DNA from: Hyphochytrium catenoides
Lineage: Eukaryota > Sar > Hyphochytriomycetes > Hyphochytriales > Hyphochytriaceae
Assembly: GCA_900088475.1 (NCBI GenBank)
Contig: FLMG01001820.1
Coordinates: forward strand, 1-10,000
Direction: 5' to 3'
Length of the DNA stretch: 10,000 bases
Shown here: in pieces, positions 1-8,200 of the stretch
Position numbering within the stretch: position 1 is the stretch's first letter
Layout: every line of letters starts with the position of its first letter
The notes under the pieces: generated by a model
What the model was told of the DNA's origin: nothing
The model's input: only the letters and a program-made list of their open reading frames with translations
The model's database searches: none
Position numbers and translations under genes: made by a program

Positions 1-17
1 AGAGAGAGAGAGAGAGA
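1..17. repeat. (AG)n microsatellite at left edge
   Basis: Perfect AG dinucleotide run that continues into the purine-rich sequence to about 150. On the minus strand this is CT-rich, like the introns of the minus-strand genes here, so it probably lies in an intron downstream of the exon ending at 181. Confidence 0.9.
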
Positions 18-180
18 CTTTCAGAGAAAGCGGTCCGGCAGAAAGGGAAGAAGAGGGGGAGAGACAGGACATGGCGGAAGAGGAAGAAAGAAAGAAGCAC
101 AAAGGAAGAGACAGGGAGAGAGAGAAAGAGAGATAAGGAAGAGAGTTGGACTAGAAGTAAAAAAGGGAGAAATTTACGAC

Positions 181-1156
181 CTGGCTCTTTTTCAAGGCTG
201 GCTCTACGAAGGCGTCCACTGCCCCATCTGCTGCTGTCTCGCTGCTCGTTGTCTTCTTCGTCTCCTCCTTCCACGGCGCCTCTCTCCCTTTTGCCTTGGT
301 GTCCTTGCCTTCCTTCTTGCCCTCTCCTGCTGCTTGTTTCTCTTCTTCTGCCCGTCTTAACCTCTCGATTCTCTGCTGCTCAGCCTTGGACGCCTTCTCT
401 GCTTTAAATTTCTTCGAGTGAACCCATTCCTCCTTCTTCAAGAGCTCTGCCCGTCGCTCCGCCCGAGTTTGACCTAAACAACGTTTCTAGTTAGCGGAGC
501 CAGCAACGACGATACCGATGTCACCCAGAAAGAGAGAGACAGGTGAAGAGAGAGAGAAAGAGAGAGAGATGTATAGAGTAAGAGAGGAAGGAGAGAGAGA
601 GGGAGGAGAGAAGCGAGTGAACGAGAAAGAAAGAGATAGAGAAGGAATGAGGGAGAGAGAAAAAAAAAGAGGGAGGAAGACACAGGGAGAATGAGAGAGA
701 GAAAGAAAGGGAGCGGAAGAGAGAGAGAAAGAGAGAGAGAGAGAGAAAAAGAGAGAGAGCGATAGAAAGGGAGCGAGAAGGGAGAAAAAAGGAGATGAAT
801 GAACGAAGGGAGAGAGGCAGGACGACAGGGAACAGAGACAATGAAAAGGAGACATGTGTAGAGGACTAGGAGAGACCATGAAGAGTGAAGGAACATAACA
901 ACTGACGGAATGAGAAAGTGAGACTCTGAGTAGGAGACCAGACAGGCTCTAACGTCAGAAGAAAGGAGCAGAAAGCAAGAAAAGAGAGGATCTTGAGCGC
1001 CTTACGTCGCTTGTCTACGAAGAAGAGATCAGTGCTGGGCAAGATGCCAAGAGCATTGTCCTTTCCATCTTCCTGTAGATGCTGCAGAACCTCTTCTTCC
1101 GCCTCCTGCTCTCTCTCCTTCCTCTTTCTCTGGTTCTTGCTTCTTGCCTTGACCAT
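181..1156 (-). CDS. Nop53-like ribosome biogenesis factor, partial (two exons)
   Basis: Two minus-strand exons, 1006-1156 (from an ATG) and 181-473, join in phase 1 with a GTAAGG donor and a TTTAG acceptor. They give 148 residues ending in phase 0 at a GTCGTA donor, so the protein continues off the left edge or in unseen exons. The first exon starts with a very basic stretch (MVKARSKNQRKRKERE), then an acidic helix, then LPSTDLFFVDKR at residues 39-50. A basic N-terminus followed by an LFFVD(K/T) motif is characteristic of Nop53/GLTSCR2, a nucleolar factor needed for 60S subunit assembly and for recruiting the exosome. The second exon is a Lys/Glu/Arg-rich coiled-coil-like segment (TRAERRAELLKKEEW, then AEQQRIERLRRAEEEKQ), consistent with the same family but not specific. 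The ATG is not secure: it lies just after an AG run and the frame is open back to a TAA at 1208-1210. Family assignment is inference from the short motif; the central and C-terminal Nop53 regions were not found. Confidence 0.45.
474..1005 (-). repeat. 532-base purine/pyrimidine tract filling an intron
   Basis: The plus strand is almost entirely A and G, with many short GA, GAAA and GGA runs, particularly at 536-800. On the minus (coding) strand it is polypyrimidine and is bounded by a GT donor at 1005-1004 and an AG acceptor at 475-474. It generates several long but meaningless Ser/Leu/Phe open frames in all three minus frames. I see no exon inside it. Confidence 0.75.
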
Positions 1157-1161
1157 TTCTA

Positions 1162-1199
1162 CTCTCTCTCTCTCTCTCTCAGTCTCTCTCTCTCTCTCT
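1162..1199. repeat. (CT)n run interrupted once
   Basis: Two CT runs on the plus strand (1162-1180 and 1183-1199) separated by AG. The polarity is opposite to the neighbouring tracts: here the purines lie on the minus strand, which is the coding strand of the Nop53-like gene. A minus-strand reading from 1292 with basic and Arg/Ser-rich character (HSPRKKRLRRKRSRSLSP) stays open until it hits a TGA in this run at 1181-1179. The ATG-containing frame is one base out of register with it. The run may therefore be 5' untranslated or coding, with a length change in the repeat. Confidence 0.6.
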
Positions 1200-1204
1200 G
1201 TTTC

Positions 1205-1495
1205 TCTTTATCAAGGGCCGTCTCTCTCCTTGAGGACTTAGAGAACGCGATCGCTTTCTCCTTAGTCTTTTCTTCCGTGGAGAGTGCTGCGCCTGGTGAG
1301 AGATTGACCAGGTGAAGAGAGGGAAGATGATGAAGCAGATGAGAGGAACTGAGAGAGCTTTCAAGTCGAAGGCTGCAAGGAAAGATGGAGATTGAGACAG
1401 AAAACGTGAAAGAGAGAGAGAGAGAGAGAGAGGAAGAAAGAAAGAGAGAGAGGAAGAAAGAAAGAGAGAGAGAGAGAGAGGAAGAAAGAGAGAGG

Positions 1496-1534
<39 letters not shown>

Positions 1535-1700
1535 GAGGAGCATGGTTCTGATGATGGTTGGAGAGGGAAAGGCCACCTCTCAAAGAGTTCAAGGAGAGAC
1601 CAAACCCAGGGGGAGGCCTGAAAAGTACAAGGAACAACTGAACAACAACTACAAAAACTGAAGGGGGAGCTTGCTGTATCTCAAAAACAACACGGGTAGG
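1205..1700. other. Mixed region: GA microsatellite with short islands
   Basis: Mixed-sequence islands lie at about 1205-1400 and 1555-1680 and flank a dense GA/GGAAGAAA tract at 1410-1530. On the minus strand some islands are bounded by good splice-like signals, for example TTTTCAG before 1617 and CTCACCAG before 1292. They could be 5' exons of the Nop53-like gene. No protein family is recognisable, so no coding call is made. Confidence 0.4.
1410..1530. repeat. (GA)n / GGAAGAAA compound microsatellite
   Basis: Purine-only tract on the plus strand: AG runs of 18 or more bases at 1411-1431 and 1501-1527 are separated by repeats of AGGAAGAAAGA. Confidence 0.9.
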
Positions 1701-1709
1701 CTCGCAGGC

Positions 1710-1714
1710 AAAAA
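1710..1714 (-). terminator. Pol III T-run terminator of tRNA-Gly copy 1
   Basis: Five consecutive T on the minus strand, starting five bases after the tRNA 3' end. This is the normal Pol III stop. The homologous position of the second tRNA copy is interrupted by an A. Confidence 0.7.
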
Positions 1715-1718
1715 GTAT

Positions 1719-1789
1719 TGCATCTGCCGGGAATCGAACCCGGGACACCTCGATGGCAACGAGGTATTTTACCACTAAACTACAGATGC
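1719..1789 (-). tRNA. tRNA-Gly (anticodon GCC), copy 1
   Basis: This is a 71-base cloverleaf read on the minus strand. The acceptor stem is GCATCTG paired with CAGATGC, with discriminator A. The D-arm is GTTT/AAAT. The anticodon stem CCTCG/CGAGG encloses the loop TTGCCAT, so the anticodon is GCC (Gly). The T-stem CCGGG/CCCGG encloses TTCGATT. Both internal Pol III promoter boxes are intact: the A box begins TAGTTTAGTGG and the B box is GGTTCGATTCC. There is no intron and no encoded CCA, as expected for a nuclear eukaryotic gene. It is identical over all 71 bases to the copy at 3612-3682. Confidence 0.97.
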
Positions 1790-1799
1790 TCGTACGATG

Positions 1800-2345
1800 A
1801 CTTTGCGTGACCTCCTTGCCTAAGTCAGGCATTATAATTCCCAGTAAGCTACATACTTGAGCCTTGAGCCACTCGAGGACAACAATAATGAAGATGCGCG
1901 CAGGACGAGAAGAAAGAAGAGAGTCAATGAACGAGTCATCAATGATAGATAGATAGGTAGTAGAGGGTTGAATAGACGTGCTAATCGTAAGGGTGATGCT
2001 GAGATAGACTACTGGAAGAAGAAGAAGACAGAGAGTGAAGAAGAAGGAGATCAATTTCTCCGAAGTATGAAAATATTCGGATAAATCTTCTGAGGAACTA
2101 CGCAATCTTAATTCTTCCTTTTATAGTAAGTGATCACGTTGATGGAGAAGAGGAGAAGAGAGAGTGATAGAGAGATCAGGACTCTGTAGGTCTTGTTGTC
2201 TGTTCTTCCTTCTTCTTCGTCTCCTCTTCTATCTCTTCTTCTTCTCTTATGCAGCAAAAAGACTTCCTATTATTATTTGTACAAATAAAAGGGAAAGGAG
2301 GAAAGTGAGGAATGAAGTCACAACAGGCAAAACAACGAAGCAGCA
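1800..2345. other. No gene seen
   Basis: Mixed, weakly purine-rich sequence with a few ATAG/GATA tetranucleotide repeats near 1946-1957. Open frames on both strands are low in complexity and show no motif. From 2150 to 2250 the plus strand changes from purine-rich to a CTTCTTCTT-type pyrimidine tract. Confidence 0.5.
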
Positions 2346-2550
2346 GATTGCTCCATTATTGATACTTTATGAAGAATGCAGACGTAGTCCCTTCTTCCGC
2401 TGTCATCCGTCCTGCCTCTTGACCCACTTTTCCTCAGCACTACTGCTGCAGATGCTGCTGTTGTCTTCTCTTCTTCTCGCTGCGCTGCTGGTTGTTCTCT
2501 TTCATCATCATATGATAGGAGGAGGAGCAGATGATGTCTGTAGTAACGGG

Positions 2551-2760
2551 ACAGCTGGGCTGAAGCAGCTGCGAGACTTTTGAAGCCTCTGACTAGCCGA
2601 TTTGTCCTAATAACTGCTATGCCGTTTCTATCCGCACTCCTTCTTCGATGATATATTATCAAAGAACGAGTAGTAATAGCTTCATCGTACGATAGTTCTG
2701 TCGCCAAGGTCCGGAGCTGTGACGTATAAGAATGCAGGGGTAATCTAGATTCCTGACCTT
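2551..2760 (+). repeat. Left arm of a large imperfect inverted repeat
   Basis: This arm is the reverse complement of 2885-3140 with scattered mismatches and small indels. Shared blocks in order are ACAGCTGGGCTGAAG, CAGCTGCGAG, TGACTAGCCGATTTGT, GTTTCTATCCGCA, ATCGTACGATAGTTCTGTCG followed directly by CCAAGGTC, TGTGACGTATAA, GCAGGG and TTCCTGAC. A spacer of about 120 bases separates the arms. Fainter similarity extends outward (a block near 2350-2380 matches the reverse complement of about 3270-3300), so the whole foldback may span about 2345-3300. No transposase gene lies inside. Confidence 0.85.
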
Positions 2761-2884
2761 GGAGCTTATGCAGCTGCTTCATGCTAATTGAGATGGCTGG
2801 AGTTTCACAGTGCGTCATCGGAAGAGCAAAACAAGCCAGGGACTGGGAGCTGTCCGAAGGTAAGGATGGAGTAGGAGAGGTCAA

Positions 2885-3140
2885 TCAGCATGATGGAAAC
2901 CAACGTCAGGAACCAACGTCAGGAACCACGTTAACCCTGCACCGTTATACGTCACAGTTCCGTTCCGTTCCAGACCTTGGCGACAGAACTATCGTACGAT
3001 GACACTACTCGTCGTGTTTACGAGGAGTATATCGTCGGACTACTGCTGCGGATAGAAACAGCCTATCATGTCAGAACAAATCGGCTAGTCAGAATAAGCT
3101 TCACAACAACTCGCAGCTGCTTCCTTCAGCCCAGCTGTTT
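2885..3140 (-). repeat. Right arm of the inverted repeat
   Basis: Partner of 2551-2760 in opposite orientation. It carries extra short duplications absent from the left arm: two tandem copies of a 13-base unit at 2898-2923, and TTCCG-type repeats near 2958-2971. It also holds the palindrome ATCGTACGAT (2991-3000), also present in the left arm at 2684-2693. The structure resembles a non-autonomous foldback element or an old inverted duplication. Confidence 0.85.
2898..2923 (+). repeat. 13-base tandem duplication
   Basis: AACCAACGTCAGG is repeated exactly twice head to tail and is followed by a partial third copy (AACCACGTT). It lies in the inner part of the right inverted-repeat arm. Confidence 0.9.
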
Positions 3141-3144
3141 TCCT

Positions 3145-3600
3145 TTTACATCTGTTGTCGTCGTTTGCCCAGACATCGCCACAGCACTAGGCGCGCCGAA
3201 GGTTTTTTCCTACTATTATTGGAAGAAGAAGTAAGCGCAACAGAGAGGAGCGTTGGAGGTGATTCTCTCTTCTTCATCAACGGGAATAATGGGGGAAAGT
3301 TCTTCCGGGAGAGAAAGAAGGGCTGCCGATCTCTCTACGTAAGGAAAGACGACGCCAATGGCTTTGACGACAACGAGGAAGGAGCTCCCATTCTCTCATT
3401 GACGACCTCCGCGGCCTTGGTCAATGATCATTGTTGAGCACGAGAGGGCCATTATGATGTCTGTCAAACAAGAAAAAAGATGAGATGATCTGTCTTCTCT
3501 CTTCCTCGTACAAGGGAAGGGAAGCACAGAAGAATGAGTGCTCGTTCGGTCAGAGGCAATTTGGGTGTTTGTGGAACTAATAAGCTTGAAGCTTCAGTGG
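3145..3600. other. No gene seen
   Basis: Mixed sequence between the inverted repeat and tRNA copy 2. Plus-strand open frames of 60-90 codons exist but have no motif or convincing exon boundaries. It contains an AscI-type GGCGCGCC at about 3190-3197. Confidence 0.45.
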
Positions 3601-3611
3601 GCAATAAGTTT

Positions 3612-3682
3612 TGCATCTGCCGGGAATCGAACCCGGGACACCTCGATGGCAACGAGGTATTTTACCACTAAACTACAGATGC
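3612..3682 (-). tRNA. tRNA-Gly (anticodon GCC), copy 2
   Basis: Identical in all 71 bases to copy 1, with the same cloverleaf, GCC anticodon and intact A and B boxes. The first ten or so bases after the 3' end are also related to those of copy 1, so the duplication included a little 3' flank. The five-T terminator of copy 1 reads TTATT here, and I see no run of four T within about 100 bases downstream on the minus strand. Efficient termination is therefore doubtful, although the RNA body is intact. Confidence 0.96.
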
Positions 3683-3750
3683 TTCATCCGTTGACATGTA
3701 CAACCACACTCGCCCTGAAAATCATGCTGGTTAATGTCTAAGGTAAAAAC

Positions 3751-4031
3751 TACCGAAAACTTCTATATTCGGAGTTGAGGTTGTTCCGTCGTCCGGTCTC
3801 AATAAACGTGAGAGTACAAGCATCTTGTATTGGTTAGATACGCCGAAAATAACACCCAAGACAGGCTGCTGGAGACATCCCGACACCTGCGAAAACGAAG
3901 CCGTTACAAGACACCATTCCCGCCTGACAATTTTCGGAGTTAAGCTTGCTCAACAGTGATATACTTTAGAGCTATCACTAGAAATCGTAACGTCGTGCGA
4001 TGAGCCGAAAGTAAAACCCATCACCGACAGG
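3751..4031. repeat. Two diverged copies of a stem-closing unit (possible ncRNA)
   Basis: Unit A (about 3768-3865) and unit B (about 3933-4031) share TCGGAGTT(G/A)AG at the start and GAT(A/G)(C/A)GCCGAAA(A/G)TAA(C/A)ACCC near the end, with a final ACAGG. The starts are 165 bases apart and the ends 162. Within each unit TTCGG can pair with CCGAA across about 70 bases. The interiors differ in sequence, yet each can form its own hairpins: TCTCA/TGAGA and ACAAG/CTTGT in A, AGTGAT/ATCACT in B. A further CCGAAAAC lies just before unit A and could compete for its TTCGG. Base composition is unlike the surrounding GA-rich DNA. Strand and function are unknown. Confidence 0.5.
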
Positions 4032-4084
4032 TAGGAAGCGGGCCGCTGGCTCATCAGCAGGCTGAGGCTCTCAAGAAAGGTGTC

Positions 4085-4102
4085 GGCGCCAGCACTGGCG
4101 CC
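4085..4102. repeat. Perfect 8-base inverted repeat, 2-base spacer
   Basis: GGCGCCAG, then CA, then CTGGCGCC. It is a GC-rich hairpin or two-fold symmetric site about 300 bases upstream of the plus-strand gene. Confidence 0.85.
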
Positions 4103-4397
4103 AGGGAGGGAGAGGAAGGGACAATACGACAGAGGAGAAGAAGAAGAAGAAGATCAGAGCCCGCTGCTGCCTCGGAGCCACAAACATTGAGCATAGTTGC
4201 TTTCAGGCAATGTCTTCTTGCTGCTGGCGGGGCGAGCCCTAACCTCGTCTCTTCACTGCCCGTTCATCGTCATCGTCCGCCCAGGAGTCCCGTGCCTCCT
4301 CGGCACGCAGAGAAGCAGGTTTCTAGGAACTCAGTGAGGTTTTTAATCATTTCGCCTAGATCATCGTTGGATAGGAAGACCGAAAGGACGTGAAGGG
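4103..4397 (+). other. Upstream region of the plus-strand gene
   Basis: Contains a short GAA run (about 4137-4152), then GC-richer sequence. At 4205-4319 the frame is open, between CTTTCAG and an AG/GTTTCT donor-like site, so a 5' non-coding or coding exon is possible. No family is recognisable. An in-frame stop at 4344-4346 separates this region from the ATG at 4398. Confidence 0.35.
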
Positions 4398-5264
4398 ATG
4401 GCCCCCACGAAGGAGAATGATGGTCTCGGGCAAGGCACAGTGAAGGAAGAAAGAACTAGTCCGTCGAGAATATATGACTGGCAGCCTCCAGGGGAAGGAA
4501 TGCCGGAAGAAACCTTCCTAAAAAGTGAGATTATTCCCATTCCTCTCTCTCTCTGTGCTCCCTCCTGCTCATGGCCGGGCTGACTGTCAATCAACTTGCG
4601 TCTCCCAGCAGCTGTCCACAATCTTTATATTCGCGGTGCTTTTCTATCTTCATGGTTTCCAGTTTCCCGTCATTGAGAGTCTTCTCTTTCACAGGAGCCT
4701 CACCTCATCTTCCGCCTTCCCTCCTACTTTCTTTTATTCTTCGCATCTTATCCGCCAGTCATTGGCCTCGATACACCCGCTGCACGAGTCGTGAGCCCTA
4801 AACCTGGGTACTTCATCGTGCAAGGAGTCAGCGTTTCTGGCGGCGAGCAACACATCAAACAGGAAGACCACGAACAGCGTTTCCGCTTCAAGGTAGTCCT
4901 CAGCGAGAAGGAACTTCTCAAGCTCCAGGTATCGGACCCTCGGTATAATCTCTGTGATCTCTCTTTTTCACATTCTCTTTTAGCTTGTTACTTGGCCCTC
5001 ACCGGGGTTCCTCATAACCTCACCTCCTCTTGCTCTCCCTCGTGGTCTCTCCAGAGCATGCGAAGGTTACAGGCTGCAGAGGCTAAGCATGTAGAGAGAG
5101 TGAAGCACTGTTTCTCTTCGCCCCAGAAGTCTCCTCGCGGCCTTTCCACATCGGCAGTCTCTGTTCCTCTCTCCTTTTCTCTCTCATCTGGCTCCTCTTC
5201 GTCTGCAGTATCCCCTCGACCGTCTTTACCAGCCCATCGCACATCCATCAGCCCTCCCATCTGA
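4398..5264 (+). CDS. Unrecognised protein, three predicted exons, 168 residues
   Basis: The exons are 4398-4524, 4759-4928 and 5055-5264. Exon 1 starts at the first ATG after an in-frame stop and ends in phase 1 at a GTGAGA donor. The intron is CT-rich and ends CCGCCAG, and exon 2 resumes in exactly the matching phase. Exon 2 ends CTCCAG/GTATCG in phase 0, and exon 3 follows CTCTCCAG. The N-terminal part is hydrophilic (residues 1-42). Exon 2 encodes a compact mixed segment (KPGYFIVQGVSVSGG, then a charged QEDHEQRFRFKVVLSEKEL), which looks like a small folded domain. Exon 3 continues a basic helix (SMRRLQAAEAKHVERVKHC) and then becomes a Ser/Pro-rich tail. No signal peptide or membrane segment is evident. 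I do not recognise the family. The 126-base second intron has no in-frame stop, so its retention would give a 210-residue form. The last 39 bases overlap the coding end of the convergent transpeptidase gene, so the true C-terminus may differ. Confidence 0.55.
4525..4758 (+). other. Predicted intron 1 of the plus-strand gene
   Basis: A GTGAGA donor and a CCGCCAG acceptor bound 234 bases rich in C and T on the plus strand. This polarity matches the direction of the gene. Confidence 0.55.
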
Positions 5265-8200
5265 GCCGCCCCAGAGGACGCCCGTTTTACGGTCACGGAA
5301 GATCATCTGCCCCCGTCCAAACATACTCCTAGACCACGGTTAGGGCAGACAGTTAAGATAGGGAAGTAAGATGCACGAGGAGGGCAAAGGGCTGGCTACA
5401 AAGCACAAGGAGATTCTAGAACAAGAAGCTCAGAAGTACAACCGACCTGTCCCAGCCTGAAAGAACCTCGATATGATGGCCCTTGGCCCTAAGAGCAGCT
5501 ACAGTCTCTTCAGATACACCTGGGAAGACAAGGGACAAGAACAGAGACCATATAAGTGGGTAGCTATGCAACATAATGAAGCCAGGCATGAGAAGGACGG
5601 CCCCTCCGCAAAGGGTGAATGGGCAAGCCAGCAGCTCTGAACTCGGAATGAGGACTATGGAAGGGACAGTAGAAGGTCAATGCAGGGCATTGCCTCAGGT
5701 AGAAACAAAAGAGCTCTAAACTAGAGATCTAACGCAAAGAGCGAAGAAGAGAAAGAAGGAGTGGAGACAGTAGATTCTCACCTTCTTCCACAAAGACCTT
5801 AGCAAGGTCATCGTATTGCGCGTCTATGCAGAAACGGGGTTGGTCCAGCGCTAGCTGCGGATCCATATTATAGTCGATAATGTTCAATAGCGTCTGCACA
5901 TGGCCTTGGGGTTGCATGAATCCGCCCTGCGTCAACGTCAGATGATTAGAAAGGGGCTTTAAAAGGATGGTGACGGGTTCCAGGGTAAGGATGGGAAGTT
6001 CCAACAAGGCGAACAGAGAGTAAAATATTTCTCTTCAAAATGTAGCGAGGAAGAGAGAGAGAAGCGAAAGAGTGACGAGGTTAGGGTTGAACTGATAGAG
6101 TTGGCGGAAGAGTGGCAAGAAGAAGAGACCATGACAGAAAAGGTAGCAAAGAGCTCCCCATCCTTGAGAGCCATTCCAGGTATAATAGTATGGTAAGGGC
6201 GTTTGCCGGGCTTGAGAGCGTTAGGATGAGATGGATCAAGCGAGAAGTTGTGCCCTCGGTTCTGAAGTGTAAAGCCGCAGCCTTGCGGGATAATCCCTAT
6301 CAATAGCGGAAGGGATAGGGGTTATGGGTTGCATGTGAGTGAAGCGAGAGTAGGGAAAGAGAAGACTAGAAAGAGGAAGAGAGAATAAACGAGAGAGAGA
6401 AAGCGAGGGAGAAAGGAGGTCGTAGATAGGACCAAACTGACTACGAGTTTCTGCGCAATACTCCCAGACATGGGCTCGCTGGTTTTTTCTCCCGTTGGAT
6501 AGACTTCTCGCCTTCCGAACTCTCTCCTCTTCAGCAACCTGCACTTCCTGCGCCTCTCAGTACCTGTGCCGAAGCCCATATAATTGCTGTTGATAAACGC
6601 GACAGCATTTCCCTCTGCATCCACCACCTGGAAGCTAACCGTATCGCTCGAGTACTCGGGGTTACCACGCTGAGGGCCATGAATCGCCTGGAAGGGTGCA
6701 AGGGGGAAACACACCAAGCAAAACAGAGGGCATTACTCGTCTAGCGATAGAGAGTGATGAATACGAGCGTTGTGATGGCACGAGCTGCTACTTATGGCGT
6801 GGTTAGGAGTGAGAAAGAGGAAGAAGGATGACAAGCACTTCAAGAGAGCAAGGTTCTGTTTCTTCTGAGGCCCAGTCGATTTCTATACTTCTTCTCACTT
6901 TGGCTGGGTCAATGAGCTTAGCTCTCTCTGCGCCGTACTGACTGCTGAGAAGCTCCTTGATGGGAACCTTCTCCTTGTCTGGATCGGTCACGTACCACTT
7001 CGCATCGGCGAAGGCTAGGCGAAGGCTCTGACAAGAAAGAGAGTCACCGAATGTTAAAAGGGAGAGAAGTATTAGGGCAGAAAGCCAGAGGGAAGGCAGC
7101 AGACGAGTAGAAACTGTTGAGATCATACTAAAGATGTAGTCAACAAACTTCAGGCTTCGGTACCACCAAAGAAGAGAAGGTAGAGAACTTCGTAGCCTGC
7201 ATCATCCTACTGAAAGATCAGTGGGATGGGGTGAAACATGATGGGATGACAGTGTTTGTCTCACCTCAATGAGCGCGTGCAAATACTCTGCGCCATTATG
7301 AGGGAGCACTGTACCATCAGAAGGGAGCAGATCTGGCCGTCCCAGTCAGTTAAGCGTCTAATTGCTTTCAAAGAGAGGACAAAAGAGGCAAAGAACGTAA
7401 AAAGTAGATAGAAATGCTGCTATGCAAGCGCTAACACTCGGTTCAGAAGAGATACAAAGACGTGAAAGTCTTAGGGAAAAAATATGAGGACACAGGCGGG
7501 AGGAAGGCATCTCTTTCAGAGAGAGGAATAAAGAAAGAGATCACCCCAAAAGACCAACGGTGGAGGGAGGAAAGGAGAACTCATGGTTTTAGAGAATGGA
7601 TGAGTACGTGAAAGTGTGTTGAGCGCCAGTAGCGCTGTGATGCCTTGGCCATTAGGAGGATGTTCGTACACATCGACCCCATGATAGCGCACTGATAGAG
7701 CTTCAGGGAACGTGGTCCGGTGGTTCCGTAGATCCTAGACAGATACAGGAAGTTTCGCCATTGAATTGATCTTATGAGAACCCGGAGAACACAATGCTTC
7801 AAGAAAAAGAGTGAGAGAGAAAGCGGAGATTCGGCACTCAGTATTCTAGGCCGAGATATCCTAGTAAGACTAGCAGGGAGACGACGATACATATCAAGAG
7901 GAAAAAGTCGAAATTCGTCGGCTAGTATGGGGAGAGAGAGCAAGGTGTCCGCTATACCTCGTGCGTCAGAACTCCTCCTAAGGATTTTAGCACATTCACG
8001 ATCTCATTCGCCACTCTCCCTGCATCGAGACATCAGCGGAAGGCTATCCTTAGACGAGACGGAAAACGCTTTGTTGACTTCCAGCGCCCAGCGCAAGGAG
8101 GTGAGAAGGAGAGAGAAAGGGACAGCTAGAAAGAAAGGAACAGCGAGAGAGAAAGGGGAATAGAGAGAGAGAGAGACCCTCCAGTGACACAGACGAAGAG

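Noticed and set aside
474-896. Long Ser/Leu/Phe-rich minus-strand open frames in three frames
   Set aside because: They arise from CT microsatellite, which has no stop codons in any frame; composition is pure repeat translation.
2318-2884. 188-codon minus-strand open frame across the inverted repeat
   Set aside because: It runs through one repeat arm and GA-type sequence, with no motif or domain-like composition; most likely chance.
3934-3960. Resemblance of CGGAGTTAAGC to the 5S rRNA loop region
   Set aside because: The match is limited to about ten bases; the downstream 5S internal promoter and the closing stem of 5S are not present.
3999-4012. Hammerhead-like GATGA...GAAA core
   Set aside because: Only a few bases separate the two parts, leaving no room for stem II.
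3990-4070. C/D box snoRNA (GCGATGA ... CTGA)
   Set aside because: The C box deviates from consensus and no convincing terminal stem flanks the boxes; chance occurrence is likely.
7774-8163. Plus-strand 129-codon frame opposite the transpeptidase
   Set aside because: It is antisense to well-supported exons (7958-8019) and CT introns; Arg/Glu/Lys/Ser-rich shadow of GA tracts.
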